From NCBI GenBank assembly GCA_963790505.1, contig CAWBOT010000002.1, positions 372,001 to 436,000 of the forward strand: a DNA stretch of 64,000 nucleotides, read 5' to 3'. This DNA is from Acidisarcina sp963790505. Lineage in GTDB: Bacteria > Acidobacteriota > Terriglobia > Terriglobales > Acidobacteriaceae. The position numbers and the translations under genes were made by a program. Every line of letters starts with the position of its first letter. Within the stretch, counting starts at the first letter, position 1. The notes beneath the pieces were generated by a model, which made no database searches, was not told the origin of the DNA, and saw only the letters and a list, made by a program, of their open reading frames with translations. Of this stretch, positions 51,136 to 60,150 are shown piece by piece.

Positions 51136-52565
51136 ATAAGACACATCCACCTGATCGGAATCTGCGGCACAGCGATGGCTTCGCTCGCGGGAATGCTGCA
51201 GCGCAAGGGTCATCGTGTGACCGGCTCTGACATGGCCGCTTATCCTCCGATGTCCGACTTCCTTCGCGAGCTAGGCATACCCATCGCCGAACCCTTTTCC
51301 GAAGATAACCTGGACCCTGCTCCGGACCTGGTGATTGTGGGCAATGCGCTTTCGAGGGGCAACCCGGAGATCGAATTTGTTCTCGACCGACGCATTCCAT
51401 TTACTTCGTTGGCGCAGATTATCCACGATGAGTTCATCGCAGGTCATGAATCGCTGGTCGTCGCCGGGACCCACGGCAAGACTACTACGACCAGCATGCT
51501 GGCGTGGATATACGAGGTCGCTGGACGGAGCAACCGCAGCTCGCGCCTTCGTTCCTGATCGGGGGAATCGCGGAAAATTTCGGCTCCAGCTTCCAGTTGC
51601 GCAACGGACAGCCGTTCATTGTTGAGGGCGATGAATACGATACAGCTTTCTTCGATAAAGGCCCGAAGTTCATGCACTATTTTCCCGACGCGATGATTCT
51701 GACCCATGTCGAATTTGACCACGCAGATATCTACCACGATCTGGATGCGGTGAAGACTGCTTTTAAGCGCCTTGTGAACCTTGTACCGAGGCGAGGCCGG
51801 GTGGTCGCCTTCGACGGCTCGGTAAATGTAACTGATTGTGTAGCAAAAGCGTTTTGCAACGTCGAGCGATATGGTTTCAGTGAGGATTCTCATTGGCGAG
51901 TCTCGGAGTTAATGCAAAAAGAAGGCCGCACCGATTGGCGCGTACTGCGTGGCGGCGGAGAATGGGGGGAATTCACGCTGCCAATGGCGGGAGAACACAA
52001 TGCCTTGAACGCGACGGCCGCGGCTGCGCTGGCGGCGGGGCAGGGCGTCAATCTTGGCGAGATCCAGGAGGCATTGCGCTCCTTCGCCAGCGTGAAGCGA
52101 AGATTAGAAGTGAAGGCGGTGGTCGATGGCGTGACGATCATCGACGATTTCGCCCATCATCCGACGGCGATTCGCGAGACCTTGCGGGCCTTGCGGGCCT
52201 CATATCCGGGAGCTCGTCTTTGGGCAGTGCTGGAGCCGCGCTCGAACACGCTGCGCCGCAATGTCTTCGAGAGAGAACTCATCGCCGCCCTGGGACTGGC
52301 GGATGAGATCGTGCTGGCCGGGGTCTTCAAGCAGGAGAATATCCCGGAGAGCGAGCGGCTGCATCCAGAGGCCATTCTTAGCGGACTCAAAGCGGCTGGC
52401 CATCGCGCCGAACTTCATAGAGGCGCTGACGAGATCGCTGACGCGATCACTCCCCGACTGGTGCGCGGAGATGTTGTCGCAGTCATGTCGAACGGCGGCT
52501 TCGACGGCATTTATGAGAAACTCCCGCAACGCCTGGGGGCCAGGGAGCATAGCGTCGCGCCATGA
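51136..52565 (+). CDS. mpl: UDP-MurNAc:murein-tripeptide ligase (Mpl), one frameshift
   Basis: Recycling ligase that joins recovered L-Ala-D-Glu-meso-DAP to UDP-MurNAc. The opening HLIGICGTAMASLAGMLQRKG is typical of Mpl rather than MurC; the ATP site GTHGKTTTTSML and the Mur motifs GEHNALNATAA, DDFAHHPTAI and EPRSNTLRRNVF follow. The frame changes near 51515-51535 (YEVAG then APSFLIGGIAENFG). The natural N-terminus would be (M)RHIHLIG, but the codon there is ATA at 51136 with AAGGA close by; ATG 51175 would cut into the nucleotide fold. Its last four bases overlap the plsC start. Sits with ldcA and dapF. Confidence 0.9.
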
Positions 52566-53341
52566 TTGCATCTCTCACGCTGTTAATTGCCTACGTCGTG
52601 CTGGCTATTCCAGCGGCACTGATCGGCATTCCATGGACGCTGCTCAGCGGCGACATTAGACTTCTTTACCGATGGTCGATGTGGATCCTGCGCACCGGGC
52701 TGCGGCTGGCGCGCATTCGCATCGAAGTGACGGGCCGGGAACTGGTTCCCGCTGGGACCGCATGTATCTTCATGTCGAACCACGTCTCTAATCTGGACCC
52801 ACCGATTCTGTTGCCGTTAATTCCAGGTAGAGCGTCTGTCTTTCTGAAGCGCTCCTTAATGAAGATTCCTGTGCTCGGCTACGGCATGAAGCTGGGGGAC
52901 TTTATTCCGGTGGATCGCGATGGCAGGCTGGAAAGCGCGAAAGAGAGCGTCCGCGTCGGCGTCCGAGTCTTGCAATCGGGGCTGCATGTCATGACTTTCG
53001 TCGAGGGGACACGCTCTCGCACCGGGCGCTTGCTACCCTTCAAAAAAGGGCCGTTTCATTTGGCAACGGAGTCTGGCGCCCCGGTTATTCCAGTCTCAGT
53101 CTGGGGCACCGAAAGCATGATGAAGAAAGGCGGCCTAACGATTATTCCGGGCACGGCACACGTGCGGTTTCATCAGCCGTTATGGCCTCGGGACTTCGCT
53201 AACCGCGACGCTCTGCTGGCCGCTGTTCGTGCGGCAATCGAGTCAGGTCTTCCGGAGTGGATGCACGCGGCAGAGTCTAACGCCGCGCAGACACTCTCGA
53301 AGCTGGAAATCCTCCACTTCGCCGTGCTCCAGTCGAGATGA
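52562..53341 (+). CDS. plsC: 1-acyl-glycerol-3-phosphate acyltransferase
   Basis: Membrane-bound acyltransferase of phospholipid synthesis, 259 residues. The catalytic HX4D motif is SNHVSNLDPP (His74, Asp79); the substrate site FVEGTRSRTG lies near residue 145, and GAPVIPVSVWGTE completes the set. One or two N-terminal helices anchor it. It makes the phosphatidate that CdsA (10.7 kb) uses. Its ATG overlaps the mpl stop (ATGA), so the run mgtC-dapF-ldcA-mpl-plsC is tightly packed and probably co-transcribed. Confidence 0.92.
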   Translation: MIASLTLLIAYVVLAIPAALIGIPWTLLSGDIRLLYRWSMWILRTGLRLARIRIEVTGRELVPAGTACIFMSNHVSNLDPPILLPLIPGRASVFLKRSLMKIPVLGYGMKLGDFIPVDRDGRLESAKESVRVGVRVLQSGLHVMTFVEGTRSRTGRLLPFKKGPFHLATESGAPVIPVSVWGTESMMKKGGLTIIPGTAHVRFHQPLWPRDFANRDALLAAVRAAIESGLPEWMHAAESNAAQTLSKLEILHFAVLQSR

Positions 53342-53352
53342 CAAAGTAGCGC

Positions 53353-54054
53353 CTACTTGATGAAGGCGTTATACCCGGCGTTAGCGAGTTTTTGACGCAT
53401 CGCCTTGGCGTCGTCGCGATTGGCAAAAGGCCCCACCTGCACATGGAAGAACTTATCCTGGGCTTCGGTGCGGACTGTTGCGTTGAAACCATTTTTTTGC
53501 AGGGCGGCCGCGAGCGCTTCAGCGTCAGAGCGATTCTTAACTGCGGCTATCTGGACCATGACTGTGCCCGTCGCAGATTGAATAGCGGCGGGTGGAACGA
53601 TTGCCGGCTGAGCGGATGCCGGTGCCGACTGCGTCGGAGCGGCGGTGGCTGGCTTTGCGACAACAGGCTTCGGCTGCGGAGCTAACGTCGACGCTGGGGT
53701 GGCAGGAGCAGGCGGGGCGTTCTCTTGGATGGCGGCAACCGGCGGTTTGCCGACCGCGGGTGGAGTGCTTGATGGAAGGACCACGCGCGCAGCGTCCGAG
53801 GGCTGTGCGGAGACCTGAGCCGACGGTTTGGGGGCAACAGCAGATGTAGAGGGCTTCGGGGACTCGTACAGCGGCTCGGCGGAGACGTAGACACCGGGGG
53901 CGTGATGGCCCATCATGTAGCCGAAACCGAAAAAGACTCCGCAGACCAGCGCCAGCCCGAAGAAAATGCCAATCAGCGATCCCATACCGAGGTGCAGATC
54001 AGCCTCGCCGCCGGCGAGTTCCTGCTCTTCCTCATACATTTGTGCCGCTCTCAT
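53353..54054 (-). CDS. SPOR-domain membrane protein
   Basis: Protein of 233 residues with a cytoplasmic N-terminus of about 24 residues, one transmembrane helix (SLIGIFFGLALVCGVFFGFGYMMG in segments), a long Pro/Ala-rich periplasmic linker (residues 65-160), and a C-terminal SPOR domain (VMVQIAAVKNRSDAEALAAALQKNGF...FHVQVGPFANRDDAKAMRQKLANAG). SPOR domains bind denuded glycan at the division septum. Its ATG overlaps the slipin stop by four bases (ATGA), linking it to the slipin-NfeD unit on the minus strand. Confidence 0.92.
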   Translation of the reverse strand: MRAAQMYEEEQELAGGEADLHLGMGSLIGIFFGLALVCGVFFGFGYMMGHHAPGVYVSAEPLYESPKPSTSAVAPKPSAQVSAQPSDAARVVLPSSTPPAVGKPPVAAIQENAPPAPATPASTLAPQPKPVVAKPATAAPTQSAPASAQPAIVPPAAIQSATGTVMVQIAAVKNRSDAEALAAALQKNGFNATVRTEAQDKFFHVQVGPFANRDDAKAMRQKLANAGYNAFIK

Positions 54055-54850
54055 TCATGCTCCTTCGGGACCACGATGGGTGGGGTGTCTGTCGCCGCAC
54101 GGTGCAACGACTTATTGAAGAGAGTGAGTAGCTCAAGCGGCAGGGGAAAAACGATGGTGGTGTTCTTCTCGATGCCAATTTCGGCCAGCGTCTGCAGATA
54201 GCGAAGCTGCAGCGTCATAGGTTCCGTCGCCATCAGCGCGGCGGCATTCACCAGGGTTTGCGCGGCGTTGAACTCACCTTCGGCATGAATGATCTTGGAG
54301 CGCTTGTCGCGCTCCGCCTCGGCCTGCTTGGCCATAGCACGCAGCATGGATTCGGGCAGATCAACCTGCTTGACTTCGACGCTGACGACTTTGACGCCCC
54401 ATGGCTCCGTACGTTGGTCGATGATCGTCTGGATGCGCTGATTGAGCTGGTCGCGATGGGAGAGCAGTCCGTCGAGCTCGACCTCGCCCAACACAGAGCG
54501 CAGTGTTGTCTGAGCAAACTGAGATGTCTGGTAGACGTAGTTGCTGACCTCGATCACCGCGCGAATCGGGTCAAGCACGCGCAGGGTGATGACGGCGTTC
54601 ACCTTGATGGTCACGTTGTCGCGGGTGATTACGTCCTGGGCGGCACCTCGAGGACTTCCTGGCGCAGCGAGACACGCACGATCTGGTCGAGCGGGCGAAG
54701 TACAAAAACGACGCCAGGGCCCTTAGCTGGTATCTGCACCTTACCAAGCCGAAAGACAACGCCGCGTTCGTACTCGCGCAGAATGTTGATAGAACTAATC
54801 AGATAGAGCGCGAAGATTACGACCAGAACCAGTACGGGGATGCTGCCCAT
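54051..54850 (-). CDS. Slipin / SPFH-band 7 protein, one frameshift
   Basis: Stomatin-like membrane scaffold. The first frame (ATG 54850) gives the anchor helix (VLVLVVIFALYLISSINIL) and EYERGVVFRLGKV...GPGVVFVLRPLDQIVRVSLRQEVLEVPP; near 54638-54642 one G (C on the coding strand) appears to be missing, and the next frame continues DVITRDNVTIKVNAVITLRVLDP, then the coiled coil and RYLQTLAEIGIEKNTTIVFPLP. The restored protein has about 266 residues, normal for slipins. It precedes the SPOR protein and follows nfeD; slipin and NfeD protease are well-known partners in membrane protein quality control. Confidence 0.92.
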
Positions 54851-54897
54851 GTGAGAGCCTTTCTAGGCCTTAATTCTATAGCGGTTAGCCAGCTTGG

Positions 54898-56229
54898 TTA
54901 GCCCTTCGTCAGCTCCGACGCATTTGTAGGAATCCGGTCTACTAACAGGGTGAGGTCGCGTACGCCGTGTACTTGAACGGGTTCGCCGGGTGCGACAGGG
55001 GTGTGCGATTCCGCCTGCCAGAGTTCGCCGTGGACGAGCACTTGTCCGGATGGGGCCAAGGGCTGCTGTGCAACAGCGGTGAGGCCGATCAACGCATCGA
55101 CTCCCACGACAGACTTGCTGCGCCGTGCGCGAATGGCTAATCGGACAAGAATGAAAGTGATGATTCCGAAGGCGGCGCCAGCAGCAATAGCCGTCCCGAG
55201 ATGGACGCGTAGTTCGGGGATCGGGCCATCGACGAGCGTCAGCAAGCCGAAGACCAGACACAAGATGCCGGCGGTAGCGAGAACTCCGTGGCTGGCGAAC
55301 TTTGCTTCGAGTATCAGCAAGGTAATTGCGCCGACAATGAGCATTAACGCCGTATAGCGCACGGGGAGCAGGTTCAGTGAGAAGAGCGAGATACAAACGA
55401 ACAGCGTACCCAATGCGCCAGGAACGATCGTTCCGGGAACGTTGAACTCGAGATAGATGAGCAGGCCGCCCGCGATGAGAATGAGGACGGCAAGGTTCGG
55501 ATTGGCCAACTTATCGAGCAGATCTTCGCGTAGGGTTGGATCGATGACTGCCAAAGCAGCTTCTTTGGTGTGGAGGGTCACCGACGAGCCATTGAAGCGA
55601 GTGATTGTGCGGCCATCGACGGCGTCGAGTAGTTCACGGTCGCTGGCGGCGATCAGCGTCACAAGGTTCAGCTTGAGAGCCTCCTGCTCGGTGTAGGACT
55701 TGGAGTTGAGCACCGCATCTTCGGCCGCCGCGGTATTGCGATTACGGCGAGCAACAAAAGAACGCAAGAAGGCGGTCGTATCGTTCTCCAGCTTCTGCTT
55801 CATGATCGGATCAAGCGTGCCGCCCTCGATAACAGGGTGGGAAGCCCCCGCGTTGGTGCCGGGGGCCATTGCGGCGATGTCTGCTGCCTCGAGAAGGAAA
55901 AAGCCCGCCGAACCAGCGCGGCTCCCCGACGGCGCAACGTAGACGATGACCGGAACTGCGGAATCGAGAATCAGCCGAACCATTTCCCGGGTTGTATCGA
56001 GCAGGCCGCCGGGGGTGTTGAGCTCGATCAGCACTGCTTCAGCGTGCAGGTCTTCTGCCTGCCGAAGACCTCGGGTCAGATACTCTTCGCTGATCGGTTG
56101 GATGGTGTCATTCAGGTGAAGCACAACAACCTGAGTTGGTGTCGCTGCCAAACATCGTGATCCGAAAGCCACAGACAAAAACGCCAATACTATCAAAAAA
56201 AGATGGCGGCTTGGGCTGAGTATTTTCAC
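54898..56229 (-). CDS. NfeD-family membrane-bound serine protease
   Basis: Long-form NfeD protein of 443 residues: signal peptide, an N-terminal ClpP-like protease domain (residues 30-225) and membrane helices with a C-terminal OB-fold. The catalytic Ser107 lies in GSRAGSAGFF, with TPGGLLDTTREMV before it and a downstream Lys expected as general base. The C-terminal OB part (GLTAVAQQPLAPSGQVLVHGELWQA in segments) is the NfeD domain. It pairs with the slipin gene just downstream, 47 bp away. The GTG start overlaps the stop of the TPR gene (GTGA). Confidence 0.93.
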   Translation of the reverse strand: MKILSPSRHLFLIVLAFLSVAFGSRCLAATPTQVVVLHLNDTIQPISEEYLTRGLRQAEDLHAEAVLIELNTPGGLLDTTREMVRLILDSAVPVIVYVAPSGSRAGSAGFFLLEAADIAAMAPGTNAGASHPVIEGGTLDPIMKQKLENDTTAFLRSFVARRNRNTAAAEDAVLNSKSYTEQEALKLNLVTLIAASDRELLDAVDGRTITRFNGSSVTLHTKEAALAVIDPTLREDLLDKLANPNLAVLILIAGGLLIYLEFNVPGTIVPGALGTLFVCISLFSLNLLPVRYTALMLIVGAITLLILEAKFASHGVLATAGILCLVFGLLTLVDGPIPELRVHLGTAIAAGAAFGIITFILVRLAIRARRSKSVVGVDALIGLTAVAQQPLAPSGQVLVHGELWQAESHTPVAPGEPVQVHGVRDLTLLVDRIPTNASELTKG

Positions 56230-57873
56230 TGCAACTGCTGTCCCCTCGATTGTAGGGCCTGGCGCATACCGAGTGCTGCGGGGTTCTTTGGCTCGAGTTG
56301 CAAGGCCTGGCTGACTTCGCCTGCAGCGGAGGGCAATTGGTTGGCTTGCAGGTCGAGTCGCGCCAAGATCAGGTGAGCCTCCACGCTGGGTTTGATTTGC
56401 AGGGATTGCTGCGCCTGCAGCCTCGCGCCGGTCGCATCGCCGCTTCGTTCGCGGACCTGGGCCAGACCGGTGTGCGCCCCAGCCTCGGCCGGGTCGGACG
56501 CGAGCGCGTTTTCATATTGGCGTTCGGCCTCGAGCAACAGGCCCGCACTCAAATATCGGTTTCCGGCGGTGGTGAGCGCGGCGGCGCGAGCAGGGGGAGG
56601 CAGCGTCTCGAGTTTCATCGCCTGCATTTGCTCAATCTCATAGGCGGCCTGGCGAAAGGCAGTCTCGTTATAGTTGCGCTTGATCCGCTCCAGCGGGACG
56701 GTCGGGGCCGCGGTGGGACGTCGTTGTGCTACTCGCTCTCACCATAGAGCCGGCGGCAGAGCTTTGCATCGAAGCGAGCAATGCCTGCGCCTCAGTATCT
56801 AGTGGGCGTAGCTTCAAGCATTCGTCGATTTCATGCATCGCGCCGGGGATATCGTTTCGGCGGCGCAAGGCAAGCGCGAGATTGAAGCGGTAATCCGCGT
56901 CTTTAGGGTCGGCGGCGATTGCCTGCTGAAAAAGCGCGGCCGCGTCGTGATTGCGGCGGCTGGCGGCAACGCCCTGGTTGTTAATGACCTCGGAAAGCGG
57001 CAACTGCATGGCGACGAAGGTGAAGGATTCTTCCGCCTGGGGATAATTACCGGTATAAAACGAGGCGAGGCCGCGGTCGAACGCGGCACTCAAGGCTCCA
57101 GGATCGTTCTTGGGAACTCTGCCAAGCGCGGCGGTGGCGAGTTCGTAATCCTGTTCATGGAAGTAGACCTTTCCGAGGGCCAGCCATGCTGGGTAGTAGG
57201 CGGGATCGATTGCGACGGCTTCTTTGAGATGCTTAATACGCTCAGCGGGAGCGCTCTCGACCAGGCCACGAATGTAATTCTCAAAAGCACTCAGTGGCAG
57301 TTTGGCGTCGGCAGCGACGAAAGTTTGTTCGACTACTGGGTAAGCATGGTCGATCTGGCGTACCAGATGCCAGGCCAGACTGTTGATTCCGTCAAGCAAT
57401 CGCGGCAAGTCGACCTGTTCCTCGACGGGCGCGCCCAGCTTAAGCCCGTTAATGTCGAGAATGCGCGCGGTGATCGTCAGTCGCTTGCCGTCGCTTGTGT
57501 AGGAGCCGACGACGACGGAATCGGCGTCGAGATTCTGGGCGAGCCTGATCGTGCTGGCCCGCGAAGGGCGAAAGTTCGGCGGGAGGCCAAGATGATCGAG
57601 CGCGTACAGTCTATCTTCGCGTCCGATGGGCAGGAATCCGGCTGATTCCAGGCGGCGGTTGATGACTTCAGGCATTGCCTCGCCCATCCAGTCGATGTTC
57701 GACTGTCCGGACCGATTTTCAAAGGGTAGAACCAGGATGAGGTGTCCGCTTGATGCAAGATCCGAGACCTGCAGGCCATTTGCGGCAGCTGGCGCCTGTT
57801 GGGCGGGCAAACGCGCGGCAATCCCGATGGCGAAGATCAAGACCAGCAGACGGCAAGAAAAGTGAGATTTCAC
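56226..57873 (-). CDS. Exported TPR protein with TolB-like N-terminal domain, one frameshift
   Basis: Protein of about 548 residues when one frameshift near 56725-56745 is repaired. From GTG 57873: a signal peptide (residues 8-25), a TolB/FlgO-like domain (LILVLPFENRSGQSNIDWMGEAMPEVINRRL, residues about 45-190), then TPR repeats (residues 200-390). After the shift the other frame continues APTVPLERIKRNYNET and EIEQMQAMKLETLP, followed by three more TPRs ending at 56226. Both parts are well conserved, so a base error is the simpler explanation. TATAAT lies eight bases before the start. Role unknown; it overlaps nfeD. Confidence 0.82.
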
Positions 57874-57881
57874 GCAAATCC

Positions 57882-57887
57882 ATTATA
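57882..57887 (-). promoter_or_regulatory. -10 hexamer TATAAT eight bases before a GTG start
   Basis: TATAAT on the minus strand ends eight bases before GTG 57873 of the TPR gene, so the transcript should start almost at the start codon. No ribosome site is visible in the intervening GGATTTGC. The -35 region is not clear. Confidence 0.45.
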
Positions 57888-57922
57888 GTTGGCGCCGCTG
57901 ACTGGAAACGCACCGCTCACAT

Positions 57923-59563
57923 TCATCGAGAGTGATAGGGGTCGAACTTTGCTAGTTGCGGCCGTTCGAGGTGCACTAGCGCAGCCCATTGCCCGTGGTG
58001 TTCCCGCTCCCAAATCACCTGGCCGCCGAGTACACTAGCGATTTTCTCCGGCGAGAGGTCGTGATGGAAATCGAAGTAGCGTTCGTCCGTAGCCTCGCTC
58101 TTCGGTCCAAGGCTGAACGGAAGATTGGGAGGGTCGTACTTGGTAGAGAAGGGAAACGCCACGGAGTAGGCCTCGCTGCTTTGCGCCGCCTTTTGTATCT
58201 CGGCAGTAGAAAAGTTGTCGATCTTGACCACCGGAACCGGCTTGCAGACGTACCCGAGCTCCGGCTTGGAGAGCTCGTCGGTCGCCGGCCACGCGGTCAG
58301 TACGGTGGAATTCGGATATTGGCGGACGATGCGTCCAATCGCCTCCTGGTGCAGGCGAATGACATCCACGTATGCGAGGTTGTCTTCGGGCGCAAAGCGA
58401 TAGGGTGGATTGAGGTGCAGCCCGACAAGGAAGGCGACGGCAGTGAGCGCCCCGAGGGCGGGCCAATAGCGCACCCGCCTGCGCCAGGTATTGACGCACA
58501 GCAGCAAAACCAACGGGTAAAGGGGGAGCAGATAGCGGGTAAGTAACGCGCCTCCGAGCACCGAGAAAAGTAATACGTTTACGGCAATAACGATGAGAAT
58601 ACGGCCTTGCGCGGGGAAGGAAACGCGGGGACGAAGTTCGCCGGACTGCTCTGGAAGTGCCGGCAGGATCATCGACGCGAACATGCACAATACCGGCACG
58701 AAGAGGTTCATGTAAGCCGTAACATGCAACACCCGATGGCCCATGGCCAACAGAATGCGCAAGGGCGTGAGCGTTGCGGCGGCGTTGTAACGAAGGAATT
58801 CGGGGTTGCCGAAGATGAAACCGGTCTTATACCGGTGATAGCCGTACCAAAGCGCCAGCGGTATTGCCGGAACCGCCAACAGGACCAGCTTACGGAGGGA
58901 AGACGCTTCCGCGTCTATCTTTTCCGACCGGGAGGTCTTTCGGAGCGTGGCAATCTCGTAGATTGCGAGGGCGAACGGAATCGCAATGGCTGTCTCTTTA
59001 CAGAGCGCAGCGACTGAAAAGAGGACGGCGGCAATTGCATAGTCCCGTCGGTTGCCCGCGAAGGTATATGACAGCGCCCACAAGCTCGCGGCGGCCGCAA
59101 AAAGATCAGCATGGGCGAGCGTGCTCTGTGCAAACCATACCGGATATATCCCGGTCAGCACGACGGTCGTGGCCGCGACGTCAACCCGCCCCGTGAGCAC
59201 TATGGAGAGACGGTAGACGCCGAGCAACGCGGTGGCCGCGACGAGGCACATTGCCGTGCGCGTGACCGACGGTACCATGCCGCCCAACTTCCACCAAAGC
59301 GCGAGGTAGATGGACGGAAGTGGAGGGTGGGCGTTGGAGAGCGTCGTGATTGGAATCAGCGATCCCGTCCGGAAGAAGTCCCAGGCGGCGGGGATGTAAT
59401 AGCCCGCCTCGTCCCAATAGTAGGGCAGGCGGAGCAGCGTGGCATGAGAAAGGTAGACGCCAACGAAGAAGAGCGGCAACAGCATCCACAGCGGGATGGG
59501 GCGGTCGCGGCGGGCACCGGGAATTTCGAAGCTTCGCAATCGCGGCGTGGGGTTTGCTTTCAT
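57923..59563 (-). CDS. PMT/ArnT-type glycosyltransferase (GT-C membrane protein)
   Basis: Membrane glycosyltransferase of 546 residues with about ten helices. The first periplasmic loop contains LPYYWDEAGYYIPAAWDF, whose Asp-Glu pair is the catalytic motif of PMT/ArnT enzymes, and NAHPPLPSIYLALWWKLGG follows. The C-terminal 150 residues are a periplasmic domain. It should use a polyprenyl-linked sugar. ATG 59563 is chosen because the reading upstream lacks conservation. Stands alone, divergent from nothing close; it ends 49 bp before the TPR gene on the same strand. Confidence 0.85.
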   Translation of the reverse strand: MKANPTPRLRSFEIPGARRDRPIPLWMLLPLFFVGVYLSHATLLRLPYYWDEAGYYIPAAWDFFRTGSLIPITTLSNAHPPLPSIYLALWWKLGGMVPSVTRTAMCLVAATALLGVYRLSIVLTGRVDVAATTVVLTGIYPVWFAQSTLAHADLFAAAASLWALSYTFAGNRRDYAIAAVLFSVAALCKETAIAIPFALAIYEIATLRKTSRSEKIDAEASSLRKLVLLAVPAIPLALWYGYHRYKTGFIFGNPEFLRYNAAATLTPLRILLAMGHRVLHVTAYMNLFVPVLCMFASMILPALPEQSGELRPRVSFPAQGRILIVIAVNVLLFSVLGGALLTRYLLPLYPLVLLLCVNTWRRRVRYWPALGALTAVAFLVGLHLNPPYRFAPEDNLAYVDVIRLHQEAIGRIVRQYPNSTVLTAWPATDELSKPELGYVCKPVPVVKIDNFSTAEIQKAAQSSEAYSVAFPFSTKYDPPNLPFSLGPKSEATDERYFDFHHDLSPEKIASVLGGQVIWEREHHGQWAALVHLERPQLAKFDPYHSR

Positions 59564-59659
59564 CGAGAGTGGATGACGATCACTGCCATGAAGCAGGGAC
59601 CGCCTTAAAGAAAGCCTACAGAATTGTGCTCTGAATCTCCTAAGCAACAGTGTTCCGGT

Positions 59660-59977
59660 CTAATTTACCGGGCCGTTGGGAACTTGCGGAGGCTGCGGCT
59701 CGAGTGCAATGTTGCCGAAGGTCTGCTGATACTGGGCCAGATTCTGCCCGAGAATGTTCCAGAAGGCCTTGGCTTGTTGCGGACTGAGATAGATGCCTTG
59801 AGAATTTTCGATATTCACCTCCTCGGGCGATTCCTGGCGCAGGGTGCCGAAAGTGAGGTGAAAGTCCCACATGCTCACCCGGATCTGTACGCTGTTGGCG
59901 TAGGTTTCGCGATAGTCCGGGGCGTTGGTCAGGTTGATTTTGGGCTGGGCGTGGCCTTGCGAATGGCTTGAACTCAT
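59660..59977 (-). CDS. DUF3467 protein
   Basis: Small cytosolic protein of 105 residues matching DUF3467: INLTNAPDYRETYANSVQIRVSMWDFHLTFG in segments, then LSPQQAKAFWNILGQNLAQYQQTFG. Members are widespread and unstudied; the pattern of a beta-rich core with a final helix suggests a protein-interaction role. ATG 59977 is preferred over the longer reading. It lies 80 bp downstream of tRNA-Leu on the same strand. Confidence 0.85.
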   Translation of the reverse strand: MSSSHSQGHAQPKINLTNAPDYRETYANSVQIRVSMWDFHLTFGTLRQESPEEVNIENSQGIYLSPQQAKAFWNILGQNLAQYQQTFGNIALEPQPPQVPNGPVN

Positions 59978-60059
59978 ACCTTCAGGGTAGACCATTCCTC
60001 ATGGAATTACAGCAGGGCCGCCGATCGGAGAGGATGGCATGAGATGAGAGAGATAGAGA

Positions 60060-60144
60060 TGGTGCGAAAGGGGGGATTTGAACCCCCAAGGGTTGCCCCG
60101 CCAGATCCTAAGTCTGGTGCGTCTGCCAATTTCGCCACTTTCGC
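60060..60144 (-). tRNA. tRNA-Leu (UAG anticodon)
   Basis: Full cloverleaf on the minus strand with an encoded CCA end. Acceptor GCGAAAG pairs with CTTTCGC; the anticodon arm is CCAGA-CTTAGGA-TCTGG with anticodon TAG; the variable arm is long (GGGGCAACCCTT region), as in tRNA-Leu; the T arm is GGGGG-TTCAAAT-CCCCC. The discriminator is A, as expected for Leu. The integrase gene ends only six bases upstream of its 5' end, so its own promoter must lie in or beyond the integrase gene. Confidence 0.96.
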
Positions 60145-60150
60145 ATCTAG

